Shown: positions 17,836 through 25,404 of the stretch, one piece after another
How the letters are laid out: each line of letters opens with the position of its first letter
How positions within the stretch are numbered: position 1 is the stretch's first letter
Source: DASULK01 sp036381835
GTDB lineage: Bacteria > Actinomycetota > Actinomycetes > Mycobacteriales > Micromonosporaceae
NCBI GenBank assembly: GCA_036381835.1
Contig: DASVCA010000039.1
Span: 1-32,068 of the forward strand
DNA length: 32,068 nt
Direction: 5' to 3'
Notes under the pieces: generated by a model
The model's database searches: none
What the model saw: only the letters and a program-made list of their open reading frames with translations
Told to the model about the DNA's origin: nothing
Program-made: the position numbers and the translations under genes

Positions 17836-18861
17836 TCACGGACGGTGCCCGGCGATGAGTTCGGCGAGCTGCACGGTATTGAGCGCCGCGCCCTTGCGCA
17901 GATTGTCGTTCGAGCAGAAGAACGCCAGGCCGTTGTCGACGGTCTCGTCGACCCGGATACGACCCACGTACGTGGGGTCCTTGCCTGCGGCGAGCAGCGG
18001 CGTCGGCACGTCGGCGAGCACCACGCCGGGCGCTTCGGCCAGCAGCTCGGCGGCGCGCCGGGGTGTGATGGGGCGGGCGAATCGGGCGTTGACCTGCACC
18101 GAGTGCCCGGTGAAGACCGGGACCCGCACACAGGTTCCGGATACCTTCAGCTCCGGGATCTCAAGAATCTTGCGGCTCTCGTTGCGCAGCTTCTGCTCTT
18201 CGTCCGTCTCACGCGAGCCGTCGTCGACGATCGATCCGGCGAGCGGGACGACGTTGAAGGCGATCGGCGCGGCGAAGGTCTGCGGCGGAGGGAACGGAAC
18301 CGCCGCACCGTCGAAGGTCAACTCTCGGGCGCGGTCGGCGACCGTCCGTACCTGGTCGTCCAGTTCGGCGACACCCGCCACACCGGCACCGGAGACCGCC
18401 TGGTAGGTGGTGGCGACCATGCTGACCAGGCCGGCCTCGGCGTGCAGTGGGCGTAGCACCGGCATGATGGCCATGGTCGTGCAGTTCGGGTTGGCCACGA
18501 TGCCCTTCGGCCGCAGGTCGAGCGCGTGCGGGTTCACCTCGGCCACCACCAGCGGCACCTCCGGGTCCAGCCGCCACGCCGACGAGTTGTCGATCACCAC
18601 TGCGCCGGCTGCGGCGACCTTGGGGGCCAACTCCCGGGATGTGGCCTTACCGGCGGAGAAGAGCACGATGTCCAGTCCCCGGTAGTCCGCGGCCGCCGCG
18701 TCCTCCACGGCGATCTCGGTGCCTTGCCATGGCAGGGTACGTCCGACCGAACGCGCCGAGGCGAACAGCCTCAACTGTTCCACCGGGAACCGCCGTTCGG
18801 CCAGCAGCCGTCGCATTACCCCGCCGACCTGGCCGGTCGCGCCTACGATGCCGATTCTCAT
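17836..18861 (-). CDS. asd: Aspartate-semialdehyde dehydrogenase
   Basis: The enzyme reduces aspartyl-phosphate to aspartate semialdehyde with NADPH, for lysine, diaminopimelate, threonine and methionine synthesis. The 341-residue length is typical. It has the N-terminal nucleotide-binding GIVGATGQVGGVMRRLL, the LFSAGKATS segment, the catalytic cysteine C127 in VANPNCTTM, the TTYQAVSGAG loop and the base H253 in FTGHSVQVN. ATG 18861 gives the normal N-terminus; no Shine-Dalgarno is visible, and CAGCCT seven bases upstream is a near match to a leaderless -10. The usual partner lysC is not adjacent; the neighbours are the CBS gene and the M16 pair. Confidence 0.95.
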   Translation of the reverse strand: MRIGIVGATGQVGGVMRRLLAERRFPVEQLRLFASARSVGRTLPWQGTEIAVEDAAAADYRGLDIVLFSAGKATSRELAPKVAAAGAVVIDNSSAWRLDPEVPLVVAEVNPHALDLRPKGIVANPNCTTMAIMPVLRPLHAEAGLVSMVATTYQAVSGAGVAGVAELDDQVRTVADRARELTFDGAAVPFPPPQTFAAPIAFNVVPLAGSIVDDGSRETDEEQKLRNESRKILEIPELKVSGTCVRVPVFTGHSVQVNARFARPITPRRAAELLAEAPGVVLADVPTPLLAAGKDPTYVGRIRVDETVDNGLAFFCSNDNLRKGAALNTVQLAELIAGHRP

Positions 18862-18952
18862 GCCTGTGAGGCTGCCACGAGCCGACCCTCGGCACGACCG
18901 CGTTTCCCACTTGTTGACGCGATCGTCGGCAGCGTCACACCCCGACGTGTCG

Positions 18953-20299
18953 TCAGACCTCCACCTCGGCGAGCTCGCCGAGGCCGGTGGCGAGCAGGTC
19001 GTCGCGGATGGCTGCCGCGTCCCCCTCCACGACGAGGGTCAGACCCTGCGCGGACAGGTGGGTGGCGGCCGCCGCCGAGACCTCCTCGACCGGCGCGGAC
19101 AGCAGGTGGGACCGCAACCGCTCGTGGTAGTCGTCGGGCAGATCGTGCACGACCAGGGTGGCCAGGGCGTTCGCGATGGCCCGCGGTGACTGCAGCTCGA
19201 CCGAGAGCTGTCCGGCCCGCCAGAGTCGGGCGACGCCCAGCTCGTCCTCGGTCACCCCGTCGGCCTCGGTGCGGGCGATCTCCGCCACGGCATCGACCAG
19301 GGCGGGTGCCGTGACCGCGGTCTGGACGCCGGCGGCGACCAGCAGACGGCCGAACCGTCGGGTCAGCCCGAAGTCGGCGCGGATGCCGTAGGTGTAGCCG
19401 CGCACCTCTCGGAGCAGGTGGTTGAGCCGGGACGTGAACGCGCCGCCGAGCACCGTGGCGGCGAGTGTCATCGGCACGAAGTCCGGATGCGCCCGATGCG
19501 GGGCGGCGTGCCCCAATCGCAGCGTGGACTGCACCGAGTCGGGCCGGTCGACCAGCAGGATCCGGCGCTCGTCCCGGATGCGGACGTCGAGCGGCGCGCC
19601 CGGGGTGGGCCGCTCGCCCGCCGTTCCGAGCGCCGCCGACCGGCCGAGCTCGGCGAGGTCGATCCGATCCAGGTCGCCGACGACCAGCAGGGTGCCGGGG
19701 CGGGTCAGCCAGTCGGCGTGGAACGCGGTGACGTCGTCGAAGGTGACCGCGGACACCGACCGGGGGTCGCCGTCCATCGGCCGGCCGTGACGCACGTCGG
19801 GGCCGAACAGGTCGGCGCGTAGCGCCGCGTCCGCGCGCGGTCCCGGGTTCGCCCAGTGCATGCGCAGCGCGGTCGCCTCGTCGTCGCGCACCCGCGCCAC
19901 GTCGGCGGGGTCCAGGCGCGGCGTGCGGACCGCCTCGACCAGTAACTCCACGGCCGACGCCAACCGCTCCACCGGCACCTCGACCGTGACCCGGAACGAG
20001 TCCCAGTCGGTGGTGATGGTCAGTTCCGTGCCGAGCCGTTCCAGGGCGAGCGCGAAGGCGGTGGCGTCCCGGCGGGTCGTACCCTCCACCAACGCCTTGG
20101 CCAGCACGCCGGCGAGCCCTTCCCGGCCCATCGGCTCCCGTCCGGCGCCCGCGTCGAGCAGCAGCGTCGCGACGGCGAGGCGGTGACCGGGCAGGTGCGC
20201 GGCGATGATCCCGCAGCCGGCGACGGTCTCGCGGACGACCGGAGGAAATCGGTACGGCCGGGGCGCGCCCGGGCCGGGACGCTCAGCGGTGAGGGTCAC
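18953..20299 (-). CDS. M16 family peptidase-like protein, non-catalytic subunit
   Basis: The 448-residue protein has the M16 two-half fold (VATLLLDAGAGREP, GVLAKALVEGTTRRDATAFA, VVGDLDRIDLAELG, TVLGGAFTSRLNHLLREVRG-YTYGI). The HxxEH zinc motif is missing: the matching place reads GLAGVLAKAL. It retains the R/Y substrate-binding stretch LLREVRGYTYG. By analogy with alpha/beta mitochondrial processing peptidase and bacterial M16A/M16B pairs, it probably dimerises with the catalytic partner encoded just upstream. GTG 20299 overlaps that partner's stop (GTGA), so both are likely made in equal amounts. Confidence 0.92.
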   Translation of the reverse strand: MTLTAERPGPGAPRPYRFPPVVRETVAGCGIIAAHLPGHRLAVATLLLDAGAGREPMGREGLAGVLAKALVEGTTRRDATAFALALERLGTELTITTDWDSFRVTVEVPVERLASAVELLVEAVRTPRLDPADVARVRDDEATALRMHWANPGPRADAALRADLFGPDVRHGRPMDGDPRSVSAVTFDDVTAFHADWLTRPGTLLVVGDLDRIDLAELGRSAALGTAGERPTPGAPLDVRIRDERRILLVDRPDSVQSTLRLGHAAPHRAHPDFVPMTLAATVLGGAFTSRLNHLLREVRGYTYGIRADFGLTRRFGRLLVAAGVQTAVTAPALVDAVAEIARTEADGVTEDELGVARLWRAGQLSVELQSPRAIANALATLVVHDLPDDYHERLRSHLLSAPVEEVSAAAATHLSAQGLTLVVEGDAAAIRDDLLATGLGELAEVEV

Positions 20300-21585
20300 G
20301 CCTGCTCCTTCGGCACGTAGGTCAGGGTCACTCGGTCCGTCGACCGCAGGACCTCCTGGGCGGTCTCGGTCACCTGGGCCGGGGTGACGGCGAGCCAGTT
20401 CGGCAGCCGGTCAGCGGCCCGGCGGGGGTCGCCGAACTGCATGGTGTACCGGCTGAGGGTGTCCGCCCGGCCTTCCACGGTGGCTAGATGTCGCCACCAT
20501 TTCGTGGTCAGCAGTGCCTGGGCGCGCGCCACCTCGGCCGCCGTCACGCCGTCGTCGACGACCTCGTCGAGCATCCGGTTCAGCCCTTCCTCCACTTCCT
20601 CGCACGTAACCCCGGGTCGCGCGGTGGCGGTGACGATCAGCGGGGCGGGGGCGTGCGCCAGATCGACCCCGTAGGCTGCGATGTTGTCCGGCTGGGCGAG
20701 CCGGGCCCGGTCGACCAGTCGCTGGTAGAGCCGACTGCCCCGGCCGTCACCGAGCACCGCCGCCAGTACGGTCACCACGTCGTAGCCCGCGCTGCCGAAC
20801 GGGTACGTCCGGTGCGCCAGGTAGACGCGGGGCGCGGGCACATCCGCGACGACCGACTCCCGGGCCGGCCGTCCCGTCGGCCGGACCGTCCCGTCCGGGG
20901 CCGGCGGGATGTCCGGCCGGGGTGGGAGGCCGCCGAAGTACTTCTCCGCCAGCTCGAACACCTCGTCCGCGCGCACGTCGCCGACCACACTCAGCACGGC
21001 GTTGTTGGGGGCGTAGTAGGTCCGGTGGAAGTCTTGGAAGGTGGCGAGGTCAGCCGCGTTCAGGTCGGCCATCGAACCGATGGTCGGATGGTGGTACGGG
21101 TGCCCGGGCGGGTAGAGCAGCGGCAGTAGGCGCAGCCAGGCGTCGCCGTACGGGACGTTCTCGTAGCGCTGGCGGCGCTCGTTCTTGACCACGTCGCGCT
21201 GGTTGTCGAGGGTTTCCTGGGTGAGCGCGGGCACCAGCCCGCCCATCCGGTCCGCCTCCAGCCACAGGGCGAGGGCGAGGTGTTCGGCGGGCACCGTCTC
21301 GAAGTAGTTGGTGCGGTCCGGGTTGGTCGTGGCGTTGAGCGTCCCGCCGCATCCCTGGATCAGCTTCATGTGCTCGGTCTTCGCCACGTTCACCGAGCCT
21401 TCGAACATCAGGTGCTCGAAGAGGTGCGCGAACCCGGTCTGCCCCTCCGGCTCGTGGCGGGACCCAACGTCGTACCAGAGATTGACCGCAGCTACCGGCA
21501 CGCTGTGCTCCGGGCTGACCACGACCCGCAACCCATTGGCGAGTGTGGCGGTTTCGATGGGCCAGGGGTATCCGCTGACGGGCAT
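20296..21585 (-). CDS. M16 family zinc peptidase, catalytic subunit
   Basis: The 429-residue protein has the inverted zinc site of M16 enzymes: H54-L-F-E57-H58 in FAHLFEHLMFEG, and the third ligand E136 in VVKNERRQRYEN, with the usual spacing of nearly 80 residues. Other family parts are TLANGLRVVVSPEHSVPVAA, TNYFETVPAEHL, YYAPNNAVLSVVGDV and VLGDGRGSRLYQRL. No signal peptide is evident, so it probably acts in the cytoplasm on peptides or small proteins. It likely works with the non-catalytic subunit downstream. ATG 21585 is supported by a TAGCGT -10 box six bases upstream and by the absence of a ribosome-binding site. Confidence 0.94.
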   Translation of the reverse strand: MPVSGYPWPIETATLANGLRVVVSPEHSVPVAAVNLWYDVGSRHEPEGQTGFAHLFEHLMFEGSVNVAKTEHMKLIQGCGGTLNATTNPDRTNYFETVPAEHLALALWLEADRMGGLVPALTQETLDNQRDVVKNERRQRYENVPYGDAWLRLLPLLYPPGHPYHHPTIGSMADLNAADLATFQDFHRTYYAPNNAVLSVVGDVRADEVFELAEKYFGGLPPRPDIPPAPDGTVRPTGRPARESVVADVPAPRVYLAHRTYPFGSAGYDVVTVLAAVLGDGRGSRLYQRLVDRARLAQPDNIAAYGVDLAHAPAPLIVTATARPGVTCEEVEEGLNRMLDEVVDDGVTAAEVARAQALLTTKWWRHLATVEGRADTLSRYTMQFGDPRRAADRLPNWLAVTPAQVTETAQEVLRSTDRVTLTYVPKEQA

Positions 21586-21591
21586 GCGCAG

Positions 21592-21597
21592 ACGCTA
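21592..21597 (-). promoter_or_regulatory. -10 box of a leaderless promoter for the M16 pair
   Basis: On the minus strand TAGCGT is followed by six bases and the ATG at 21585. No Shine-Dalgarno exists. Confidence 0.5.
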
Positions 21598-21652
21598 TCC
21601 GATCGAGCGGCCGATTTGGACCTCGGCTCGGATGGCGCCGGTACCCGCATAA

Positions 21653-21689
21653 GAATGCGCCGCCCACGTCGAGCCTGGGCGGCGCATTC
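21653..21689. terminator. Perfect 14-base-pair hairpin in a divergent gap
   Basis: GAATGCGCCGCCCA (21653-21666) and TGGGCGGCGCATTC (21676-21689) form a perfect stem around a nine-base loop. On the minus strand it is followed by TTATGC, a poor T tract. No gene ends next to it: the M16 gene starts 68 bases to the left and the next gene is divergent. It could end a long minus-strand transcript from the DUF1360 operon, or belong to a small RNA. Confidence 0.5.
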
Positions 21690-21863
21690 GGGTCGGCGTG
21701 CAGGTCGCCTCTCGGCGAGTGGCGCGGCACGGCTCCGGCCGAACGGTATTCCGTGACGGCGATGGGTGCGGCCCGGGGACACTGAACACACCGACGGTGA
21801 GGACAACGCCGCCGACGCATGCCGCTGTTCCGAGCCTCGATGTGCTTCCCGTCACAGCGGCGT

Positions 21864-21889
21864 GGTTTGGTCGATCACCGCGACGGGTA
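21864..21889 (+). promoter_or_regulatory. SigF/SigB-type promoter of the 71-residue protein gene
   Basis: GGTTT (21864-21868), 16 bases and GGGTA (21885-21889) match the Mycobacterium SigF / Streptomyces SigB consensus in full. The leader to the ATG at 21977 would be about 80 bases. The rest of the 391-base divergent gap (21586-21976) holds the hairpin at 21653 and the M16 promoter, and nothing else recognisable. Confidence 0.58.
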
Positions 21890-21976
21890 ATCGATCTTCG
21901 TGGTCCTGCCGTAGGGCTGCAGGCGGCCGAACCGCTGGGCGACCGGCCAACCGCCGCCCGAGGGAAGGGAGGCCCC

Positions 21977-22192
21977 ATGAGGCGCAACGATCCGAGCGAG
22001 GAGCGGCTGCCGGCGATCGGCAGGCCGGAGAAGGAGACCGCGCCGACGGCACAGCGGAACGCGGACTTCGCAACCGAGCACGACGAGACGGCCGTCACCA
22101 CCGACATCATCACCGGTCGGGACAAGGAACTCGAGGGGGACGACTCGCCACGCGGCTGGTCCGGTCTGGAACCGAATCTCCGGCCCGACTAG
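21977..22192 (+). CDS. Small hydrophilic hypothetical protein, probably stress-induced
   Basis: The 71-residue product is highly charged and without hydrophobic segments (MRRNDPSEERLPAIG, then DFATEHDETAVTTDIITGRD, ending in GWSGLEPNLRPD), so it is probably disordered. ATG 21977 is chosen because GGGAAGGGAGG lies just upstream; the frame is open further left but without start signals. A full SigF/SigB-like promoter precedes it. Its TAG stop interlocks with the TAG stop of the convergent DUF1360 gene in a shared CTAG (22189-22192). No family is recognised. Confidence 0.7.
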   Translation: MRRNDPSEERLPAIGRPEKETAPTAQRNADFATEHDETAVTTDIITGRDKELEGDDSPRGWSGLEPNLRPD

Positions 22193-22722
22193 GCGTGGTG
22201 TTCCGCCCGGCCGAACCGGCCCTCGGCGAGCTGCTGCGCCACCGCGTACGCCAGTTGCAGGAAGTCGGACGTGGCGACCGCGGTGAGCCCGGTGGCCACC
22301 AGGCGGGTCAGTCGCGGCGCGACGACGAGCCCGCAGGTCAACCCGGTGGCCACCCAGACGCCGAGGCAGAAGGGGCAGCTGACCAGTTCGCCGATCGCAT
22401 GCCGCACGGAGCTGCCTTCGTCGCGTACCTGTTCCATCACCTCGCCGGTGCCGATCGGCCCCTCGTAGCGGGTGAACGGGGCCCGCAGCGGGCTGGCCAC
22501 CGCGGTCTTGGCCAGCATGCGGCTGAGCTTGTGGGAGGCCACGCCGAGCAGGACGACGTCCTGCGGTGTCGGGCGGTCCGGTACGGGACGTCCGGTGCGC
22601 CACACGTAGGCGGCGACGGCCCCGGTCAGCGTGGACCACACGGTCATCGATCCCAGGTAACCGCCCAGCGGGCGGTGTTCGTGCGGCGCGTACGCCTGCT
22701 GCAGGCGGGCCAGCTTCTCCAC
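22189..22722 (-). CDS. DUF1360 family membrane protein
   Basis: The 177-residue protein resembles DUF1360: a first hydrophobic segment (MTVWSTLTGAVAAYVW), VVLLGVASHKLSRMLAKTAV, FTRYEG, and a conserved cysteine pair in ELVSCPFCLGVWVATGL, followed by another hydrophobic helix. The role is unknown; the CPFC motif could bind a metal or form a disulphide. GTG 22722 is chosen over a GTG 21 bases earlier because AGGAAGGGGAG lies just before it. It is the last gene of a DUF6158-SRPBCC-DUF1360 run on the minus strand, 25 bases after its neighbour. Confidence 0.85.
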   Translation of the reverse strand: MEKLARLQQAYAPHEHRPLGGYLGSMTVWSTLTGAVAAYVWRTGRPVPDRPTPQDVVLLGVASHKLSRMLAKTAVASPLRAPFTRYEGPIGTGEVMEQVRDEGSSVRHAIGELVSCPFCLGVWVATGLTCGLVVAPRLTRLVATGLTAVATSDFLQLAYAVAQQLAEGRFGRAEHHA

Positions 22723-22747
22723 GGCGCTCCCCTTCCTCTGCACGCGG

Positions 22748-23080
22748 CTAGCCCGCGGTCAGGTTGTCGGCCACATGTCGGGCCAGTTTGGCCAGTACCT
22801 CGTCCGCGATCGTCAACAGCCGGTCCTCCGGAAGGTCGGCGGTCAACTCCAGCCGTACCAGCGAGCCGCCCGCGTCGATCTGCCCGATCCACAGTTCGGC
22901 CGACCAGCCGTCCGAGCCCGGCCAACGGGCTTGCAGCGGCCCGCCCACGTCGGCCGGGTGCCACCCGTTGTCGCGCAGCGGAGTGGGCAGCCAGCCGGTG
23001 GCCCGGCTCGGGTCGGTGGCGGTGTTGAAGACCACCTCGGGCGGGGCCGACATTCCCCGTTCCGCTTGAACCGCCGCCAT
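22748..23080 (-). CDS. SRPBCC-family protein (START/Bet v1-like)
   Basis: This 110-residue protein looks like a short SRPBCC ligand-binding fold: the opening SAPPEVVFNTATDPSRATGWLP is typical of polyketide-cyclase-like members, followed by beta strands (AELWIGQIDAGGSLVRLEL) and a long C-terminal helix (RLLTIADEVLAKLARHVAD). It is shorter than the usual 140-150 residues. The ligand is unknown. ATG 23080 lies one base after the stop of the DUF6158 gene, so they are co-translated. Confidence 0.82.
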   Translation of the reverse strand: MAAVQAERGMSAPPEVVFNTATDPSRATGWLPTPLRDNGWHPADVGGPLQARWPGSDGWSAELWIGQIDAGGSLVRLELTADLPEDRLLTIADEVLAKLARHVADNLTAG

Positions 23081-23081
23081 G

Positions 23082-23453
23082 TCAGTCGCCGTCCCGCAAC
23101 CGGCCGGGGTCCACCTCCCGGCCGGGATGGCGGTTGAGGTACTCGGTTTCCAGGTCGGCCGTGCGCCGCAGGTGGGTGGCCAGGGCGGCGTCGGAGGCGT
23201 GCCGTAGCGTGTCGAGGCGGGTCCGGTGCAGGCTGTGCATCTCCCGCATCAGATCCTCGTCGCTGAGCATGGCCGGATCGATGCCGATCTCCTCAGCGTC
23301 CTCGACGTCGCGCGGCGGGCCCGCTCGATCCGCCCAGGACGGCTCGCCACGCCATTCCCCGATCCGCTGCTCGGGGCTGGCCTCGACCAGGGGGTCGAAG
23401 GCGGTGCCGGAACTGGACGGCGAATGCCCGCCGTGGCGTACGAACTCGGCCAT
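23082..23453 (-). CDS. DUF6158 family protein
   Basis: The 123-residue protein has a variable, disordered first half and a conserved second half (IDPAMLSDEDLMREMHSLHR, DTLRHASDAALATHLRRTAD, LETEYLNRHPGREVDPGRLR). I recognise this as the actinobacterial DUF6158 pattern, which is helical and of unknown role. ATG 23453 has GGAGGG five bases upstream. It heads a tight three-gene run with the SRPBCC and DUF1360 genes. A weak stress-type promoter may precede it. Confidence 0.85.
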   Translation of the reverse strand: MAEFVRHGGHSPSSSGTAFDPLVEASPEQRIGEWRGEPSWADRAGPPRDVEDAEEIGIDPAMLSDEDLMREMHSLHRTRLDTLRHASDAALATHLRRTADLETEYLNRHPGREVDPGRLRDGD

Positions 23454-23489
23454 CTCGGCCCTCCGGTGATCGCGTCCTGCTCCTGCGTG

Positions 23490-23514
23490 TTGCCCAGCCG
23501 AGCCGGCATGAAAC
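23490..23514 (-). promoter_or_regulatory. Weak SigF/SigB-like promoter candidate for the DUF6158 operon
   Basis: On the minus strand GTTT (23514-23511), 15 bases and GGGCAA (23495-23490) resemble the stress promoter class with one -10 mismatch. The leader to the ATG would be about 30 bases. Confidence 0.3.
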
Positions 23515-23562
23515 GTCGTACGACCTACGACGAGTTGTCGGAGTTGTGTCCGCGCCGACCGG

Positions 23563-23568
23563 TAGGCT
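23563..23568 (+). promoter_or_regulatory. -10 box of a leaderless promoter for the 132-residue membrane protein
   Basis: TAGGCT is followed by eight bases and the ATG at 23577, with no Shine-Dalgarno. Confidence 0.45.
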
Positions 23569-23576
23569 CTACGGGC

Positions 23577-23975
23577 ATGAAGCGGCTGTTGACCCCGGCG
23601 TGGCTCGCGCGCCACGTGGTCGCCGTCGTGCTGGTGGCGGGCTTCCTCGGCCTCGGATGGTGGCAGTACGGCCGAGCCGCGGCGGGCAACACGATCAGCT
23701 GGGGGTACGCCCTGCAGTGGCCCGCCTTCGCCGCGTTCGTGGTCTTCGTCTGGTGGCAGGAGGTCCGGCGCGCGCTGCGCGGCGGCCGGACGGCGGCGCC
23801 GCCCCCGTCCGCTTCGTCGGCTCCTCCCACCGCCGGTATCCGCCGGCCGGTACGGGTCGATCGCCGCTCGGCCGTGCCGGACGACACGGACGACGGCGAA
23901 CTGGCCGCCTACAACCGCTACCTGGCGTGGCTCAACGCCAACCCGGACGCCCGACCGGGGGACTTCCCGGGTTGA
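23577..23975 (+). CDS. Hypothetical membrane protein (two helices)
   Basis: The 132-residue product has two hydrophobic segments (VVAVVLVAGFLGLGWWQYG at about residues 14-32 and ALQWPAFAAFVVFVWW at about 45-60), then a Pro/Ala-rich basic linker and an acidic C-terminus (DDTDDGELAAYNRYLAWLN). Function unknown. ATG 23577 is supported by the leaderless -10 box. The DUF3817 gene follows after 21 bases, so the two form an operon of small membrane proteins. Confidence 0.85.
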   Translation: MKRLLTPAWLARHVVAVVLVAGFLGLGWWQYGRAAAGNTISWGYALQWPAFAAFVVFVWWQEVRRALRGGRTAAPPPSASSAPPTAGIRRPVRVDRRSAVPDDTDDGELAAYNRYLAWLNANPDARPGDFPG

Positions 23976-23996
23976 CGCATCGGAAGGACTCGCGAC

Positions 23997-24341
23997 GTGA
24001 ACGCTGCCCTGACCCGCTACCGCGTGATCGCCTACCTCGTGGGCGTCGTCTTGATCCTGCTCGTGGTGGTCGGCATGCCCCTCAAATATGTCTGGAACGA
24101 CCCGATCGTGGTGGAGACGGTCGGTCCCGCCCACGGCTTCCTCTACATGGTCTATCTCGTCGCCGCCTTCGACCTGGCCCGCCGGGCCGGCTGGTCCTTG
24201 CGCCGGTCGGTGCTGGTGATGTTGGCCGGCACGGTTCCGTTCGTGTCGTTCTACGCGGAGCGGGTGGTCACCCGGTGGGCTCGGGTACCCAGGGTCGAGG
24301 ACGAACGGCGGGAGCAGGAAGCGCAGTCCGTCTCCGGTTGA
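23997..24341 (+). CDS. DUF3817 family integral membrane protein
   Basis: The 114-residue protein fits DUF3817: RYRVIAYLVGVVLILLVVVG, MPLKYVWNDP, VGPAHGFLYMVYLVAAFDLA and VLVMLAGTVPFVSFYAERVV, giving about three membrane helices with a conserved Gly-Pro-Ala-His. The role of the family is unknown. GTG 23997 has GGAAGGA upstream. It follows the other membrane protein gene closely and converges on the sigma factor gene, with a terminator between. Confidence 0.9.
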   Translation: MNAALTRYRVIAYLVGVVLILLVVVGMPLKYVWNDPIVVETVGPAHGFLYMVYLVAAFDLARRAGWSLRRSVLVMLAGTVPFVSFYAERVVTRWARVPRVEDERREQEAQSVSG

Positions 24342-24354
24342 CCGGGCAGACGCC

Positions 24355-24387
24355 ACGGGCCGGCGCCCCGGTGGGACGCCGGCCCGT
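24355..24387. terminator. Bidirectional terminator between convergent DUF3817 and sigma factor genes
   Basis: ACGGGCCGGCG (24355-24365) pairs perfectly with CGCCGGCCCGT (24377-24387). The 11-base loop can pair further (CCC with GGG). It lies 14 bases after one stop and 13 bases from the other. Confidence 0.8.
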
Positions 24388-24399
24388 CGTCGTGCCGGG

Positions 24400-25404
24400 T
24401 CAGGCCGCGCGCAGACCCTCGGCCCAAGCCAGTTCCCGCAGCCGGCCGAGCGCCTGGATCTCCAACTGGCGGATCCGCTCCCGCGACAACGAGAACCGCG
24501 AGGCGACCTCGGTCAGCGAGTGCTCCCGGCCGTCTTCGAGCCCGTAGCGTGCCCGCATGATGCCGGCCGACCGGTCGTCCAAGTGGTTGAGCAGACCCTC
24601 GATGCGCTGCCGCTCCAAGCCGGTCAGCACGATGTCCTCCGGCGACGGCACGTCGCTGTCCGCCACCAGGTCACCCAGGTTGGTGTCACCGTCGTCGCCG
24701 ACCGGGGTGTCCAACGACACCGTGTCCTGCGACCAGCGGAGCAGCTCGTGCACCCGCTCGACGCTCACCCCGAGCACCGCCGCGATCTGCTCCGGCTCCG
24801 GCTCGGTGCCCAGCTCACGGGTCAGCTGGCGGGCCACGTTGCGCATCCGGTTGACGTCCTCGACCAGGTGTACGGGCAGGCGCACCGTACGCTCCTGCTG
24901 CGCGATGGCCCGGCTGATCGCCTGGCGGATCCACCAGGTCGCGTACGTCGAGAACTTGAACCCGCGCTCGTAGTCGAACTTCTCGACCGCGCGGACCAGC
25001 CCGGTGTTGCCCTCCTGGATCAGGTCCAGCATCGGCATGCCGGACCGCACGTAGCGACGGGCGATCGACACAACCAGTCGCAGGTTGGCTCGGATGAACC
25101 GGTCCTTGGCCCGCTCTCCGTCCAGTACCACCTGCTTGAGCTCCGCACGGCTGACGCCGTCGGGCAGCGCGCCCTCCGCCAGCAGGTGCTGCGCGTAGAG
25201 CCCAGCCTCGATCGCCTTGGCGAGGGCGACCTCCTCCGCCGCGTCGAGCAGCGGCGTGCGCGAGATCTCGTGCAGGTAGACGCCGACCAGGTCGCGCTCC
25301 TCGGCGACCTCGTCCGTCCGCATCCTGGTTGTCTCCACTTCGCCCCCCGCCTCGGCACCCAGCCGAGTTACTCTTGTCTTGTTGCCCGAGATCCCCATGT
25401 TCAT
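24400..25404 (-). CDS. Group 2 RNA polymerase sigma-70 factor (HrdD/SigB-like)
   Basis: This non-essential primary-like sigma factor has 334 residues. Region 1.2 is DLVGVYLHEISRTPLLDAAE; region 2 is FIRANLRLVVSIARRYVRSG, then DLIQEGNTGLVRAVEKFDYE and FKFSTYATWWIRQAISRAIA, with the -10-reading helix intact; region 3 is LPVHLVEDVNRMRNVARQL; region 4 ends in EVASRFSLSRERIRQLEIQA for -35 recognition. There is no long region 1.1, as in HrdD and mycobacterial SigB. ATG 25404 is chosen because GGGGGAGG lies four bases upstream; an ATG at 25485 has no such site. It would read ordinary TTGAC/TANNNT promoters, not the GGGTA class. Confidence 0.94.
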   Translation of the reverse strand: MNMGISGNKTRVTRLGAEAGGEVETTRMRTDEVAEERDLVGVYLHEISRTPLLDAAEEVALAKAIEAGLYAQHLLAEGALPDGVSRAELKQVVLDGERAKDRFIRANLRLVVSIARRYVRSGMPMLDLIQEGNTGLVRAVEKFDYERGFKFSTYATWWIRQAISRAIAQQERTVRLPVHLVEDVNRMRNVARQLTRELGTEPEPEQIAAVLGVSVERVHELLRWSQDTVSLDTPVGDDGDTNLGDLVADSDVPSPEDIVLTGLERQRIEGLLNHLDDRSAGIMRARYGLEDGREHSLTEVASRFSLSRERIRQLEIQALGRLRELAWAEGLRAA

